Shown here piece after piece: positions 48,715 to 57,760 of a stretch of 64,000 bases of DNA. The position numbers and the translations under genes were made by a program. This DNA is from Flavobacteriales bacterium (GTDB lineage: Bacteria; Bacteroidota; Bacteroidia; NS11-12g; UBA955). The DNA is taken from the NCBI GenBank assembly GCA_947447955.1, contig CANFLS010000009.1, positions 16,659 to 80,658 of the forward strand. Direction: 5' to 3'. Under the pieces are notes generated by a model, which did not search any database, was not told the origin of the DNA, and saw nothing but the letters and a program-made list of their open reading frames with translations. Each line of letters begins with the position of its first letter. The first letter of the stretch is position 1.

Positions 48715-50085
48715 ATGAAAAAACTTATAGAAACCTTTAAGCATATTTGGGCAATAGACGAACTTAAGAAACGTATCGTGTATACGTTACTTTTGTTGGT
48801 AATCTATCGTCTTGGATCATATATCATTCTTCCGGGAATTGATAGTGATGCCTTAGAAGGGTTGAATCGTCAAACCAAGAATAACATTTTAGGTTTGATC
48901 AACACTTTTGCCGGCGGTGCATTTGCACGTGGTGCTATTTTCGCACTCGGTATTATGCCCTATATCTCGGCTTCTATATTCATGCAGTTGGTAACCATTG
49001 CAATTCCAAGTTTCCAACGTTTGCAGAAAGAAGGAGAAGAGGGTAGAAGGAAAATGAATCAATATACCCGTATCCTTACCATCGCATTTACTGCTGTTCA
49101 AGCATTTGCTTATCTTTCGAATATTGTTAACTCTGAAGCCAATAGAGCGGCCTTGTTATTCAATTTCAATGATCAATTGCTTTCAAAAGAAATGTTTATG
49201 TTCACCAATATTATTCTTTTAACTGCTGGTACAATGTTTACCATGTGGATGGGAGAAAGAATCACCGACAGAGGTTTAGGTAACGGTATCAGCTTAATTA
49301 TTATGGTTGGTATTATTGCCCGTATGCCTTCGGCTTTGATAAGTGAGTTCTTAATTCGCTTGCAAGGTGGTGGTTTGATATTGTTTATCATAGAAATGGT
49401 AATATGGTTTATGGTTGTATTGGGAGTAATTTTATTGACCCAAGGAACCCGAAAAATCACTATTAATTATGCAAAACGTGTTGTTGGAAATCGTCAATAT
49501 GGTGGAGTAAGACAATATCTTCCTATTAAAATATTGGCGGCAGGTGTTATGCCAATCATCTTCGCTCAAGCAATTTTATTCTTACCAGCTACTATTGGAA
49601 GTTTCTATACTGAAAATACGGCTCCAGGATGGTTGTTGAGTATGATGAATCCAAATAGTTTCGCTCACAATGCATTACTGGTTTTCTTAATTGTTGTATT
49701 TACTTATTTTTATACAGCAATTATTTTTAATCCAGTACAAATGGCAGATGACATGAAAAGAAACAACGGTTTTATTCCAGGCATTAAGCCAGGAAAACAA
49801 ACTTCAAATTTCATTGATGGTGTTATTTCAAGAATAACATTGCCAGGTGCTATATTTATAAGTTTGGTTGCGATACTACCAGTAATGGCTACTTCACTAC
49901 ATATCAACCAAGAGTTCGGTCAATTTTTTGGAGGAACGAGTTTGTTGATTTTGGTGGGTGTTGTATTGGATACATTGCAGCAAATTGATAGTTATTTATT
50001 GATGCGTAAATATGACGGATTAATGAGTAACGGTGGCAAAATGAAGGGTCGAATGACAAACGCTTATTCACAAGTTGATTTTTAA
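48715..50085 (+). CDS. secY: Preprotein translocase subunit SecY
   Basis: 456 residues with ten membrane segments. Signatures: IILPGIDSDALEGLN (periplasmic plug region), GIMPYISASIFMQLVT, GNGISLIIMVGI, and QYLPIKILAAGVMPIIFA. Core of the Sec channel that exports all the signal-peptide proteins of this window, including T9SS parts. Two bases after rplO. Confidence 0.97.
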   Translation: MKKLIETFKHIWAIDELKKRIVYTLLLLVIYRLGSYIILPGIDSDALEGLNRQTKNNILGLINTFAGGAFARGAIFALGIMPYISASIFMQLVTIAIPSFQRLQKEGEEGRRKMNQYTRILTIAFTAVQAFAYLSNIVNSEANRAALLFNFNDQLLSKEMFMFTNIILLTAGTMFTMWMGERITDRGLGNGISLIIMVGIIARMPSALISEFLIRLQGGGLILFIIEMVIWFMVVLGVILLTQGTRKITINYAKRVVGNRQYGGVRQYLPIKILAAGVMPIIFAQAILFLPATIGSFYTENTAPGWLLSMMNPNSFAHNALLVFLIVVFTYFYTAIIFNPVQMADDMKRNNGFIPGIKPGKQTSNFIDGVISRITLPGAIFISLVAILPVMATSLHINQEFGQFFGGTSLLILVGVVLDTLQQIDSYLLMRKYDGLMSNGGKMKGRMTNAYSQVDF

Positions 50086-50105
50086 AAATAAATAACGTAC
50101 ATTTG
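50075..50105 (+). promoter_or_regulatory. Internal promoter between secY and infA
   Basis: TTG at 50075-50077, a 20-base spacer, TACATTTG at 50098-50105 (full consensus). The -33 part lies inside the last codons of secY. infA begins at 50119. Confidence 0.72.
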
Positions 50106-50118
50106 CAGCCCTTTTGAT

Positions 50119-50337
50119 ATGTCAAAACAAGACGCTATAAAACAAGACGGATTAATTGCGGAGGCATTATCCAATGCTATGTTCCGAGTTAAGCTCGAAA
50201 ACGGTCATGAAATTATAGCAACAATTTCAGGTAAAATGCGTATGCACTACATACGTATCCTACCTGGTGATAAAGTGCAAGTAGAAATGTCCCCCTATGA
50301 TTTAACGAGAGGTAGAATCTCTTACAGATACAAGTAA
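50119..50337 (+). CDS. infA: Translation initiation factor IF-1
   Basis: 72 residues, OB fold: [48 protein letters not shown]. First gene of the alpha section, behind its own promoter. Confidence 0.97.
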   Translation: MSKQDAIKQDGLIAEALSNAMFRVKLENGHEIIATISGKMRMHYIRILPGDKVQVEMSPYDLTRGRISYRYK

Positions 50338-50342
50338 TTTAT

Positions 50343-50459
50343 ATGAAAGTTAGAACCGCAGTAAAAAAACGCAGTGTAGACTGCAAAATCGTACGCCGCA
50401 AAGGAAAAGTGTACGTGATTAACAAAAAGAATCCTAAATTCAAACAAAGACAAGGATAA
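50343..50459 (+). CDS. rpmJ: Ribosomal protein bL36, zinc-free form
   Basis: 38 residues: [20 protein letters not shown] to NPKFKQRQG. The zinc ligands of the common form (three Cys and one His) are reduced to a single Cys at position 14; the others are replaced (Ser, Asn, Phe). Five bases after infA. Confidence 0.95.
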   Translation: MKVRTAVKKRSVDCKIVRRKGKVYVINKKNPKFKQRQG

Positions 50460-50467
50460 AATAACAC

Positions 50468-50845
50468 ATGGCTAGGATAGCAGGTATAGATATTCCCAAA
50501 AACAAAAGAGGTGTAATAGGTTTAACCTACATCTACGGGATAGGTCGTAGCAGAGCTGCTGCGATTTTAGATAACACAGGGATCAATCACGATAAAAAAG
50601 TGAGCGAGTGGAATGATGACGAGTTAGGATTAATTCGTGGTTATATCACTGAAAATTTGAAAACTGAAGGTGAATTGCGCTCAGAAGTTCAATTAAACAT
50701 CAAACGTTTGATGGATATTGGTTGCTACCGTGGCCAACGTCACCGTAAGGGCTTGCCAGTTCGTGGACAACGTACTAGCACGAATGCTCGTACTAGAAAA
50801 GGTAAACGTAAAACAGTTGCTGGTAAGAAAAAAGCTACTAGATAA
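50468..50845 (+). CDS. rpsM: Ribosomal protein uS13
   Basis: 125 residues: [52 protein letters not shown]. Head of the small subunit, contacts tRNAs. Confidence 0.97.
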   Translation: MARIAGIDIPKNKRGVIGLTYIYGIGRSRAAAILDNTGINHDKKVSEWNDDELGLIRGYITENLKTEGELRSEVQLNIKRLMDIGCYRGQRHRKGLPVRGQRTSTNARTRKGKRKTVAGKKKATR

Positions 50846-50865
50846 TTAAGAGCGTAACAAACATT

Positions 50866-51252
50866 ATGGCAAATCAGAAAAAAGTTCAAAAGAAAAAAGT
50901 AAAAGTTGACCCACACGGTCAAGTGCATATTCGTGCTACTTTTAATAATATTATTGTATCTGTTACCAATACAGAAGGACAAGTTATTTCTTGGTCATCT
51001 GCTGGTAAAATGGGATTCAGAGGTTCAAAGAAAAATACTCCTTATGCAGCTCAAGTTGCATCGTTAGATTGCGCAAAAGTTGCTTTTGATGCAGGTTTAC
51101 GTAAAGTGGAAGTATTTGTAAAAGGACCAGGAAGCGGACGTGATAGTGCAATTCGTAACCTTCAAACTGTTGGTTTAGAAGTTACTTCTATCATGGACAT
51201 TACCCCATTACCACATAACGGATGTCGTCCTCCTAAACGTAGAAGAGTTTAA
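50866..51252 (+). CDS. rpsK: Ribosomal protein uS11
   Basis: 128 residues: [52 protein letters not shown]. Confidence 0.97.
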   Translation: MANQKKVQKKKVKVDPHGQVHIRATFNNIIVSVTNTEGQVISWSSAGKMGFRGSKKNTPYAAQVASLDCAKVAFDAGLRKVEVFVKGPGSGRDSAIRNLQTVGLEVTSIMDITPLPHNGCRPPKRRRV

Positions 51253-51276
51253 TTTTATCAATAATAAAAAAACGAA

Positions 51277-51882
51277 ATGGCAAGATATACAGGTCCTAAA
51301 TCTAAAATCGCTAGAAGATTCCGTGAAGCAATTTTCGGAAGAGATAAAGCTTTAGAAAAGAAAAACTATGGTCCAGGTCAGCACGGTAATAGCCGTCGTC
51401 GTCCTAAACTATCTGAATACGCAATTCAGTTAGCTGAAAAACAAAAAGCTAAATATACATATGGTGTTTTAGAAAAACAATTTAGAAACACTTTCAAAAG
51501 AGCGGCAGCTAAAAAGGGTATTACAGGTGAAAACTTGTTGAAATTCTTAGAAGCTCGTTTAGACAATACCGTTTATCGTATGAGTATTGCTCCAACACGT
51601 CGTGGTGCTAGACAACTTGTTTCTCACCGTCATATCACTGTAAATGGTGAAGTTGTGAACATTCCAAGTTATCAATTACGTGCAGGTGATGTTATCGCTG
51701 TTCGTGAACGTTCTAAGTCGTTAGAAGTAATTTCTAACAGCGTTAGTACGGTAAATAATAAATTTAGTTGGATTGATTGGAATGGCAATGATTTGAAAGG
51801 TACTTTCCTTACGTTCCCAGAACGTTCTGAAATTCCAGAGAATATCAAAGAACAGTTAATCGTCGAACTTTACAGTAAATAA
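51277..51882 (+). CDS. rpsD: Ribosomal protein uS4
   Basis: 201 residues: [20 protein letters not shown] and the S4 domain [20 protein letters not shown] followed by HRHITVNG. Primary 16S binder and, in enteric bacteria, repressor of the alpha operon. Confidence 0.97.
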   Translation: MARYTGPKSKIARRFREAIFGRDKALEKKNYGPGQHGNSRRRPKLSEYAIQLAEKQKAKYTYGVLEKQFRNTFKRAAAKKGITGENLLKFLEARLDNTVYRMSIAPTRRGARQLVSHRHITVNGEVVNIPSYQLRAGDVIAVRERSKSLEVISNSVSTVNNKFSWIDWNGNDLKGTFLTFPERSEIPENIKEQLIVELYSK

Positions 51883-51904
51883 TAATTATTTAAAACTAAA
51901 AGGC

Positions 51905-52897
51905 ATGGGTGTAATACCATTTCAAAAACCAAATAAGGTTGTAATGACCAAATCTACAGATGCTCACGGAGTATTTGAGTTTTCTCCTTTAGAAAAAGGA
52001 TACGGTGTTACAATCGGTAACGCAATGCGTAGAATCCTTCTTTCTTCTTTAGAAGGTTATGCAATTACTTCCTTGAAAATCCAAGGAGTAGATCATGAAT
52101 TTAGTACTATGAAAGGCGTTGTTGAAGACGTAGTTGAAATAGTATTGAACATGAAACAAGTTCGTTTCAAAGCCAATAGTTCTACCGAAGACAACGAAAA
52201 AATCTTTATTTCTATAAAAGGTAAAGATCAATTCTTAGCTGGTGATATTGGCCGTTACACTAACTCCTTCACAATTCTTAATCCTGAATTGGTGATTTGC
52301 AATATGGAGCCAACCATTAATTTAGAACTTGAAATTACAGTTGCTAAAGGCCGTGGTTACGTTCCTGCAGAAGAAAATAAGATTAAAGAAGCTCCAATTG
52401 GTTTAATTGCAATTGATTCTATCTTTACTCCTATTAAAAACGTTAAATACAACGTTGAAGATTTTCGTGTTGAGCAAAGAACGGATTTTGAAAAGCTTGT
52501 AATGGAAGTTACTTCTGATGGTAGTATACACCCAGAAGAAGCTTTGAAAGAAGCTGCTAAAATTCTTATTCAACACTTTGTGCTTTTCAGTGATGAAAAT
52601 ATCATGCCTGAAACCAAAGCAGCTAAAGTGGTTGAAGAAGTAGACGAATCTTTCTTGCAAATGCGTAAGATTTTGAAAACTCCTTTGGCAGATTTAGATC
52701 TTTCAGTTAGAGCTTACAATTGTTTGAAAGCTGCTGAAATTAAAACTTTGGGTGAATTGGTAAATTATCATATCGATGACCTTCTTAAATTTAGAAACTT
52801 TGGTAAAAAATCATTGTCTGAATTAGAAGAGTTTGTAAGAGAAAAAGGGTTGCATTTCGGTATGGATGTAGCTAAGTATAATATTAATGACGAATAA
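51905..52897 (+). CDS. rpoA: RNA polymerase alpha subunit
   Basis: 330 residues. The dimerisation domain (about 1-235) has [20 protein letters not shown]; the C-terminal domain (about 255-320) has the helix-hairpin-helix region ending [18 protein letters not shown]. Both domains and the linker are intact. Confidence 0.97.
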   Translation: MGVIPFQKPNKVVMTKSTDAHGVFEFSPLEKGYGVTIGNAMRRILLSSLEGYAITSLKIQGVDHEFSTMKGVVEDVVEIVLNMKQVRFKANSSTEDNEKIFISIKGKDQFLAGDIGRYTNSFTILNPELVICNMEPTINLELEITVAKGRGYVPAEENKIKEAPIGLIAIDSIFTPIKNVKYNVEDFRVEQRTDFEKLVMEVTSDGSIHPEEALKEAAKILIQHFVLFSDENIMPETKAAKVVEEVDESFLQMRKILKTPLADLDLSVRAYNCLKAAEIKTLGELVNYHIDDLLKFRNFGKKSLSELEEFVREKGLHFGMDVAKYNINDE

Positions 52898-52902
52898 TAC
52901 AG

Positions 52903-53520
52903 ATGAGACACGGAAAAAAAAATAATCATTTAGGGCGTACAACCTCTCACCGTAAAGCGATGTTAGCCAATATGGCTTCTTCTTTAATTAAACATAAAAG
53001 AATTATCACTACGGTAGCAAAGGCTAAAACGTTGAGAATTTATATTGAGCCTTTGATTACAAAAAGCAAAGATGCTACAACACACAATTACAGAACAGTT
53101 TTCGCTTATTTGAAAGACAAAGAAGCGGTAACCGAATTGTTTACTGTTGTTAGTGGTAAAGTAGCTAATCGTCCAGGTGGATATACCAGAATATTGAAAA
53201 CTGGTAATCGTGCAGGTGATAATGCTGATATGGCTATGATTGAATTGGTAGACTTTAATGAATTCTTTGATGGATTTGCTAAAGATAAAAAGAAAGCAAC
53301 TACCCGTCGTTCTCGTCGTTCAGGTTCTACTGCTACAACTACTGATGCTCCTGCAACTAAAACTGCTGCGCCAAAAGCTGCAGTTGTTGAAGAAATACAA
53401 GATGCAGTTGTTGTTGAAGATGTTGTTGAAACAGCTGCTCCAGTTGTTGATGCTACTACAGAAGAAACTCCAACTGAAGAAGCTTCTTCAGATGAAACTT
53501 CTACAGAAGAAACTAAATAA
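52903..53520 (+). CDS. rplQ: Ribosomal protein bL17 with long acidic tail
   Basis: 205 residues. The first about 120 are bL17 ([40 protein letters not shown]). An Arg-rich joint (TTRRSRRSG) is followed by about 70 residues of Ala/Thr/Val/Glu-rich, increasingly acidic sequence ending in TEETK. C-terminal extensions of bL17 are common in Bacteroidota; their role is unknown. Confidence 0.96.
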   Translation: MRHGKKNNHLGRTTSHRKAMLANMASSLIKHKRIITTVAKAKTLRIYIEPLITKSKDATTHNYRTVFAYLKDKEAVTELFTVVSGKVANRPGGYTRILKTGNRAGDNADMAMIELVDFNEFFDGFAKDKKKATTRRSRRSGSTATTTDAPATKTAAPKAAVVEEIQDAVVVEDVVETAAPVVDATTEETPTEEASSDETSTEETK

Positions 53521-53537
53521 TATTTTATCTAATAACA

Positions 53538-53566
53538 GAAAAAGCCGCATTTATGCGGCTTTTTTT
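53538..53566. terminator. Terminator of the ribosomal locus, usable from both sides
   Basis: AAAGCCGCAT (53541-53550), loop TT, ATGCGGCTTT (53553-53562), with T to 53566 on the right and an A-run on the left. It ends rplQ and, in reverse, trx. Confidence 0.9.
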
Positions 53567-53585
53567 ATGTTTTATTATTTTAGCT

Positions 53586-53882
53586 TTATTTTGCGCTCAA
53601 CATTTTTTGTTGCAACGTATTTGCATCAACCACTCCCGATTGTCGCCAAATTTGTTTGCCGTTTTTATAGATGATCAAAGTGGGCACCCCGCTAATATTT
53701 AATTCACCCGCCAACTTTTTATTTTTATCGACGTCAATTTTTAATATCGTACCATTATCACCAACTTTCTTTTTTACATTATCTAAAATAGGTCCCATTG
53801 TCTTACACGGTCCACACCATATAGCAAAAAAATCTACCAGAACGGGTTTGTCTTGATTAATTATCTCTTTAAACGATTTCAT
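53586..53882 (-). CDS. Thioredoxin
   Basis: 98 residues, a minimal thioredoxin with VLVDFFAIWCGPCKTMGPIL (WCGPC active site) and the cis-Pro loop ISGVPTLIIY. No signal peptide, so cytoplasmic. Its start is one base after the rhodanese stop; the pair is one unit. Whether it is the main or an accessory thioredoxin is unknown, so I give no symbol. Confidence 0.93.
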   Translation of the reverse strand: MKSFKEIINQDKPVLVDFFAIWCGPCKTMGPILDNVKKKVGDNGTILKIDVDKNKKLAGELNISGVPTLIIYKNGKQIWRQSGVVDANTLQQKMLSAK

Positions 53883-53883
53883 A

Positions 53884-54192
53884 TTACATATATTTATTTA
53901 AACTGGACCAACTTCCTCCATTGTGAACATTTGAGAAACCCGCATTTTTTAACATACCCTTCGCCGATGCACTGCGCATTCCTGATGCACAGCAAGTTAT
54001 AATAACTTGATCTTTCTTTATCTTAGATACCTGACTCATCAATTTGTCTAAAGGTATATTTTTACTCCCTTTTAAATGTCCTGTTTGATATTCACCGGAG
54101 GTTCTTACATCAATTATGTATGCTCCGTTTTGTATAAGTTCGCCAAAGTTAACTTTGACTTTTTTTCCGAATAATGCTGCAAATATTCCCAT
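53884..54192 (-). CDS. Single-domain rhodanese
   Basis: 102 residues. IIDVRTSGEYQTGHLKGSKN (CH2A-like) and the active-site loop TCCASGMRS, with the catalytic Cys as the second of the two. No signal peptide; the N-terminus MGIFAALFGKK is amphipathic. Such proteins carry sulfane sulfur or reduce persulfides, and pairing with thioredoxin suggests the latter recycles it (inference). A CAACTTTG box (54207-54200, minus strand) stands 8 bases before the ATG. Confidence 0.9.
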   Translation of the reverse strand: MGIFAALFGKKVKVNFGELIQNGAYIIDVRTSGEYQTGHLKGSKNIPLDKLMSQVSKIKKDQVIITCCASGMRSASAKGMLKNAGFSNVHNGGSWSSLNKYM

Positions 54193-54332
54193 CTTGTTAC
54201 AAAGTTGCTTCTATTTTCTTATGAATATTGTGACTAAAATCACATTTATCATAACTAACGATGAATATCTATATACAAACGACAAATATTGCTTTTACAG
54301 CGTGTTCATATCCCTCCGTCAATGTCCTTCAA

Positions 54333-54367
54333 AAAAAAACTGCACAATATTTATTGTACAGTTTTTT
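54333..54367. terminator. Terminator of the S46 peptidase gene
   Basis: AAAAAACTG pairs with CAGTTTTTT (54359-54367), with one C/A mismatch and an inner ACAAT/ATTGT. Read on the minus strand it ends in nine T. Confidence 0.8.
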
Positions 54368-54394
54368 CAAATAGACAACTGAATTTTATTTATT

Positions 54395-56569
54395 TCATAA
54401 ATTTAAATTCAGTTCTTTCAAAATATGATCCGCTTTTCCTACATATTTAATGATGTACAAAGCATAACGGATATCGCAACCTATACTTCTTGAGTAATTC
54501 TCATTCCATGCATAATCATTGATTGTTGCTGTGAAGCTTCTGTCGAAGTTAATTCCAATTAACTCACCTTTGTCATTTAAAACAGGACTTCCGCTATTTC
54601 CACCTGTGGTATCTAAGTTATATAAAATTCCTACTATAATTTTGCCTGTTTTGGGGTCTTTAAACACTTCAGGTACATTGGTTTGAGTTAAGTTGTCTTG
54701 TACCAACTTCGGTAAGCGATAATCACTGTTTGTATTTGCTTTTGCCAATACACCGTCTAAGGTTGTATAAGGACTGTGGGTCTCGCCATCGTTTGGACTA
54801 AATGAGCGAATATGGCCATAAGTTAATCTTAATGTACTATTTGCATCAGGAATGAACCTAGACTTCAAATATTGCTCTCTCAAGCCAATATACTGCGGCA
54901 TCAAAGATTTTAATTGAACGTCTGTGCCCGCCCACGTTTGGAAAATTGATTTACTCGTGGGTTTTAATTCGCCAATAATGTCAATAATAATATCATTTAA
55001 TCCAATAAATTTCTCGCAATTTTTATTGACCATTTTCATTACAGCTACAGTATCAAATAAAATTGATTTGTTGATCTTTGATATTATTTTGGAATTTAAA
55101 CCTTGGGCATTGCCGTATTTGAAAACTGAATTTGGCGAGTATTGTGCCAATTCTTTATACGTTCTATTCATGAGATTAACAAAAACAGCTTTCTCCATTT
55201 CAGGGCTAATGATGGCATAATCTTTTTTCAATTGCATTTTGAAGTTTTGCAAAATTGTTTCCTTAGATACCGTATTTCCAACTGCATCTTTTTGAGGGAC
55301 TTTTAATGTTTCGGAATAGGTGAGCATTAAATCCGCCAAATAGGCCGCGTTACTTTGACTAGGTAAAAACGAATTCAATAAGTATCTTAATTTAGCCGTA
55401 CTCGTTTTCATTTTCCAAATATCATTGATAAGTGTGATTACAGATTTGGCTTGTTTTGACTCCGCGCTTCCCTCAGGAAAAGCTGTCATCATGATTTTAT
55501 CTTCGTTGATTCGGGAATCAACGATGTCTGTCCTTCTTAATCCTTGTATTTTCCCTCTGTAGTTCTTTTCTACGTTCTCCAAACTTTGAATTTCACCGGC
55601 AAATGCCAATCCCATATTTACATTTCCTTTAGAAAATTCTTTCATGTAATCAATGTAAGTTTTGTACCATTCTTGAATAATAGGAAGTTGATTTTCCTTC
55701 TGGAATTTCATGTAAGCGCCGCTTTCATGTCGGAAAGTACGACCTGGATATCCCATAATGAAAACAAAATCACCTTCCTTTGTACCATTAGGATTGATTT
55801 TTAATTTGTTCTTAGGCTTAAAAGGTACATTGTCTTTGCTGAATTTGGCAGGTTTACCGTCTTTACCAACATAGGCCCTAACCAAACTAAAATCTCCATT
55901 ATGTCGTGGCCATTCCCAATTGTCTCTGTCGCCACCAAATTGGCCAATAGTTAATGGTGGTGCCAAAACTAATCTAACATCTTGAATAAAAACATAGCGG
56001 AATAGGGTATAGCTTTTTCCCACAAACATTTCTGAAATTTCAATTGAAAGTTCAGGATAGATTTTCTTTTCTGCCGCAACAATTGCAGCAATATTTGTAG
56101 CAATTGTTTTTAATCGCAAAGCAGGATCCATATTTGTTGTTGTTCCAGACAATACTTTGTCAGTAACATCTTCATAGCTTTGTGTGATTTTACAAGGCAT
56201 TGAAATTGGTAGTTCATCAGTCTTTGACTTTGCAACATACCCATTTTCTAAATAATTATGATCTGAATTACTCAAATTCGCTACATCTCCATAAACGCAA
56301 TGGTGGTTAGTGATAATAAGTCCCTCATCAGAAATAAAAGAACCCGTACATCCTCCCACTTTTACAAGCGCGTCGGTAAGTGAAACCTCGCCGGGATTAA
56401 AAATATCTTTGGCTTCCATTTTCAAACCCGCATTTTTCAAATCGGTGATGTTAAGGTAATTGAGAGGGAACATACCCTCATCTGGCCTGAAGGAGGTACC
56501 TAAAATTGTAATCGCTGCAGCAACTAAAGCCAATTTAATAATTCTTGATTTTTGCAAAAATTTAATCAT
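54395..56569 (-). CDS. S46 dipeptidyl-peptidase, DPP11-like
   Basis: 724 residues with a signal peptide (KLALVAAAITILGTS). The S46 catalytic triad is visible: His90 in TNHHC, an Asp in the NWEWPRHNGDF region, Ser659 in GGNSGSP. Eighteen residues after the Ser comes Arg677 (NFDRSF); in the family an Arg at this offset marks DPP11 (cuts after Asp/Glu at P1), a Gly marks DPP7. So an acidic specificity is predicted. These periplasmic enzymes release dipeptides for uptake as carbon source. Its promoter TAGATTTG (56584-56577, minus) lies 8 bases before the ATG. Confidence 0.92.
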   Translation of the reverse strand: MIKFLQKSRIIKLALVAAAITILGTSFRPDEGMFPLNYLNITDLKNAGLKMEAKDIFNPGEVSLTDALVKVGGCTGSFISDEGLIITNHHCVYGDVANLSNSDHNYLENGYVAKSKTDELPISMPCKITQSYEDVTDKVLSGTTTNMDPALRLKTIATNIAAIVAAEKKIYPELSIEISEMFVGKSYTLFRYVFIQDVRLVLAPPLTIGQFGGDRDNWEWPRHNGDFSLVRAYVGKDGKPAKFSKDNVPFKPKNKLKINPNGTKEGDFVFIMGYPGRTFRHESGAYMKFQKENQLPIIQEWYKTYIDYMKEFSKGNVNMGLAFAGEIQSLENVEKNYRGKIQGLRRTDIVDSRINEDKIMMTAFPEGSAESKQAKSVITLINDIWKMKTSTAKLRYLLNSFLPSQSNAAYLADLMLTYSETLKVPQKDAVGNTVSKETILQNFKMQLKKDYAIISPEMEKAVFVNLMNRTYKELAQYSPNSVFKYGNAQGLNSKIISKINKSILFDTVAVMKMVNKNCEKFIGLNDIIIDIIGELKPTSKSIFQTWAGTDVQLKSLMPQYIGLREQYLKSRFIPDANSTLRLTYGHIRSFSPNDGETHSPYTTLDGVLAKANTNSDYRLPKLVQDNLTQTNVPEVFKDPKTGKIIVGILYNLDTTGGNSGSPVLNDKGELIGINFDRSFTATINDYAWNENYSRSIGCDIRYALYIIKYVGKADHILKELNLNL

Positions 56570-56576
56570 CTATTTA

Positions 56577-56627
56577 CAAATCTACGTTGTATCGCCGTGG
56601 ATTCACAATAAAACAATTGTATTTTTG
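56577..56627. promoter_or_regulatory. Divergent promoters for the S46 peptidase and terC-like genes
   Basis: Minus strand: TTG about 21 bases upstream of TAGATTTG (56584-56577). Plus strand: TATTTTTG at 56620-56627, 10 bases before the ATG at 56637. Both lie in a 67-base gap. Confidence 0.65.
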
Positions 56628-56636
56628 CATTTTATT

Positions 56637-57698
56637 ATGTCCATAAAAGTTATTATCATATTTGTTTTTATTGTTGTAATACTGAGTTCATTGGTTCTTG
56701 ATTTAGGCTTGTTTTCTAAGAAAAATCAGAGTTCATTAACGTTAAAACAGAGTATTTATCGCAGTTTGTGTTGGTTTTCGCTTGGGCTTTTGAGTGTTGG
56801 CGCTGTGTACTGGTTGCATCCATATTTACATAATTTAAAAAGCAATGCTGATTTGCAATCTTATATTGCCAATTATGGTATATCGTTTACTGTAGTTTCT
56901 GATTTTGATCAATCGTTACAAAACTTCAGACTAGCTTCAACAACTGCATATTTTACGGGTTATATATTGGAATATGCATTGAGCGTCGATAATTTATTTG
57001 TCATGCTATTAATATTTCAAACATTTAAAATTTCAGCACAAAACGAGAAGCGCATTTTGCTATGGGGCGTAATTGGTGCCATGGTTTTGAGGTTTATATT
57101 TGTTTATTTGGGAAGTTCGGCAATCAATCAATTTCACTGGATTTTATACGCCTTTGGTGTGCTCCTCATATACTCAGGTTTTAAGTTAATGCTTTCAAAT
57201 TCAGAAGATGAATTCGACCCGAACAAGCATTTCATAATTAAGTTAGGCAATAAAATTTTCAGCGTTGAAAATTCACCCCAAAATCCTGATTCATTTTTTA
57301 CGAAGCAAAATCTTAAACTTCAGGTAACTCCGCTTTTTTTAATTTTACTGGTAGTTGAATTTACGGATGTGGTTTTTGCGGTAGATAGTGTTCCTGCAGT
57401 GTTCGGAATAACAACTGACCCATATTTGGTGTTTTTTTCTAATATTTTTGCAATTTTGGGATTGAGAAGTTTGTTCTTTTTACTTGGACATGGGTTAGAT
57501 AAGTTTTATGCTTTAAAGTATGGTCTGTCAATTATTTTGGTATACATAGGTGGGAAGATGCTATTAGAAAAATATGCGTTGCAACTCGGGTTTACACACC
57601 TTCATAATCTCATCGTGATAATTGGAATACTTACAATAAGTATTTTCTATTCATTGAAATTTCCATTACAAAATCAATCTGGTAATTCAGACAAATAG
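56637..57698 (+). CDS. TerC/Alx-family membrane protein
   Basis: 353 residues from the ATG at 56637 (MSIKVIIIFVFIVVILSSLV); longer open frame upstream runs into the divergent gene and lacks support. About nine membrane segments. Family motifs: EYALSVDNLFVMLLIF and its inverted repeat VEFTDVVFAVDSVPAVFGI, with the acidic residues proposed to bind metal. Relatives (Alx, TerC, MeeF-like) export Mn2+ or help load exported metalloenzymes. Which metal is used here is open. Confidence 0.9.
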   Translation: MSIKVIIIFVFIVVILSSLVLDLGLFSKKNQSSLTLKQSIYRSLCWFSLGLLSVGAVYWLHPYLHNLKSNADLQSYIANYGISFTVVSDFDQSLQNFRLASTTAYFTGYILEYALSVDNLFVMLLIFQTFKISAQNEKRILLWGVIGAMVLRFIFVYLGSSAINQFHWILYAFGVLLIYSGFKLMLSNSEDEFDPNKHFIIKLGNKIFSVENSPQNPDSFFTKQNLKLQVTPLFLILLVVEFTDVVFAVDSVPAVFGITTDPYLVFFSNIFAILGLRSLFFLLGHGLDKFYALKYGLSIILVYIGGKMLLEKYALQLGFTHLHNLIVIIGILTISIFYSLKFPLQNQSGNSDK

Positions 57699-57720
57699 TT
57701 CACTATTTATAAACATTATT

Positions 57721-57750
57721 TTGTACTTCAATGAGAATATGAGAGATTTG
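57721..57750 (+). promoter_or_regulatory. Possible carA promoter
   Basis: TTG at 57721-57723, a 19-base spacer, GAGATTTG at 57743-57750 (7 of 8). The GTG start is at 57761. Confidence 0.5.
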
Positions 57751-57760
57751 TATCCTTGAA

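Noticed and set aside
53258..53674. 138-codon frame rich in Leu and Lys overlapping the rplQ tail
   Set aside because: It is the shifted reading of the repetitive acidic tail of bL17 and runs over the terminator.
57692..57708. Inverted repeat AAATAGT-TC-ACTATTT over the stop of the terC-like gene
   Set aside because: The loop is too short, the stem is all AT-rich and no T-tract follows; not a convincing terminator.
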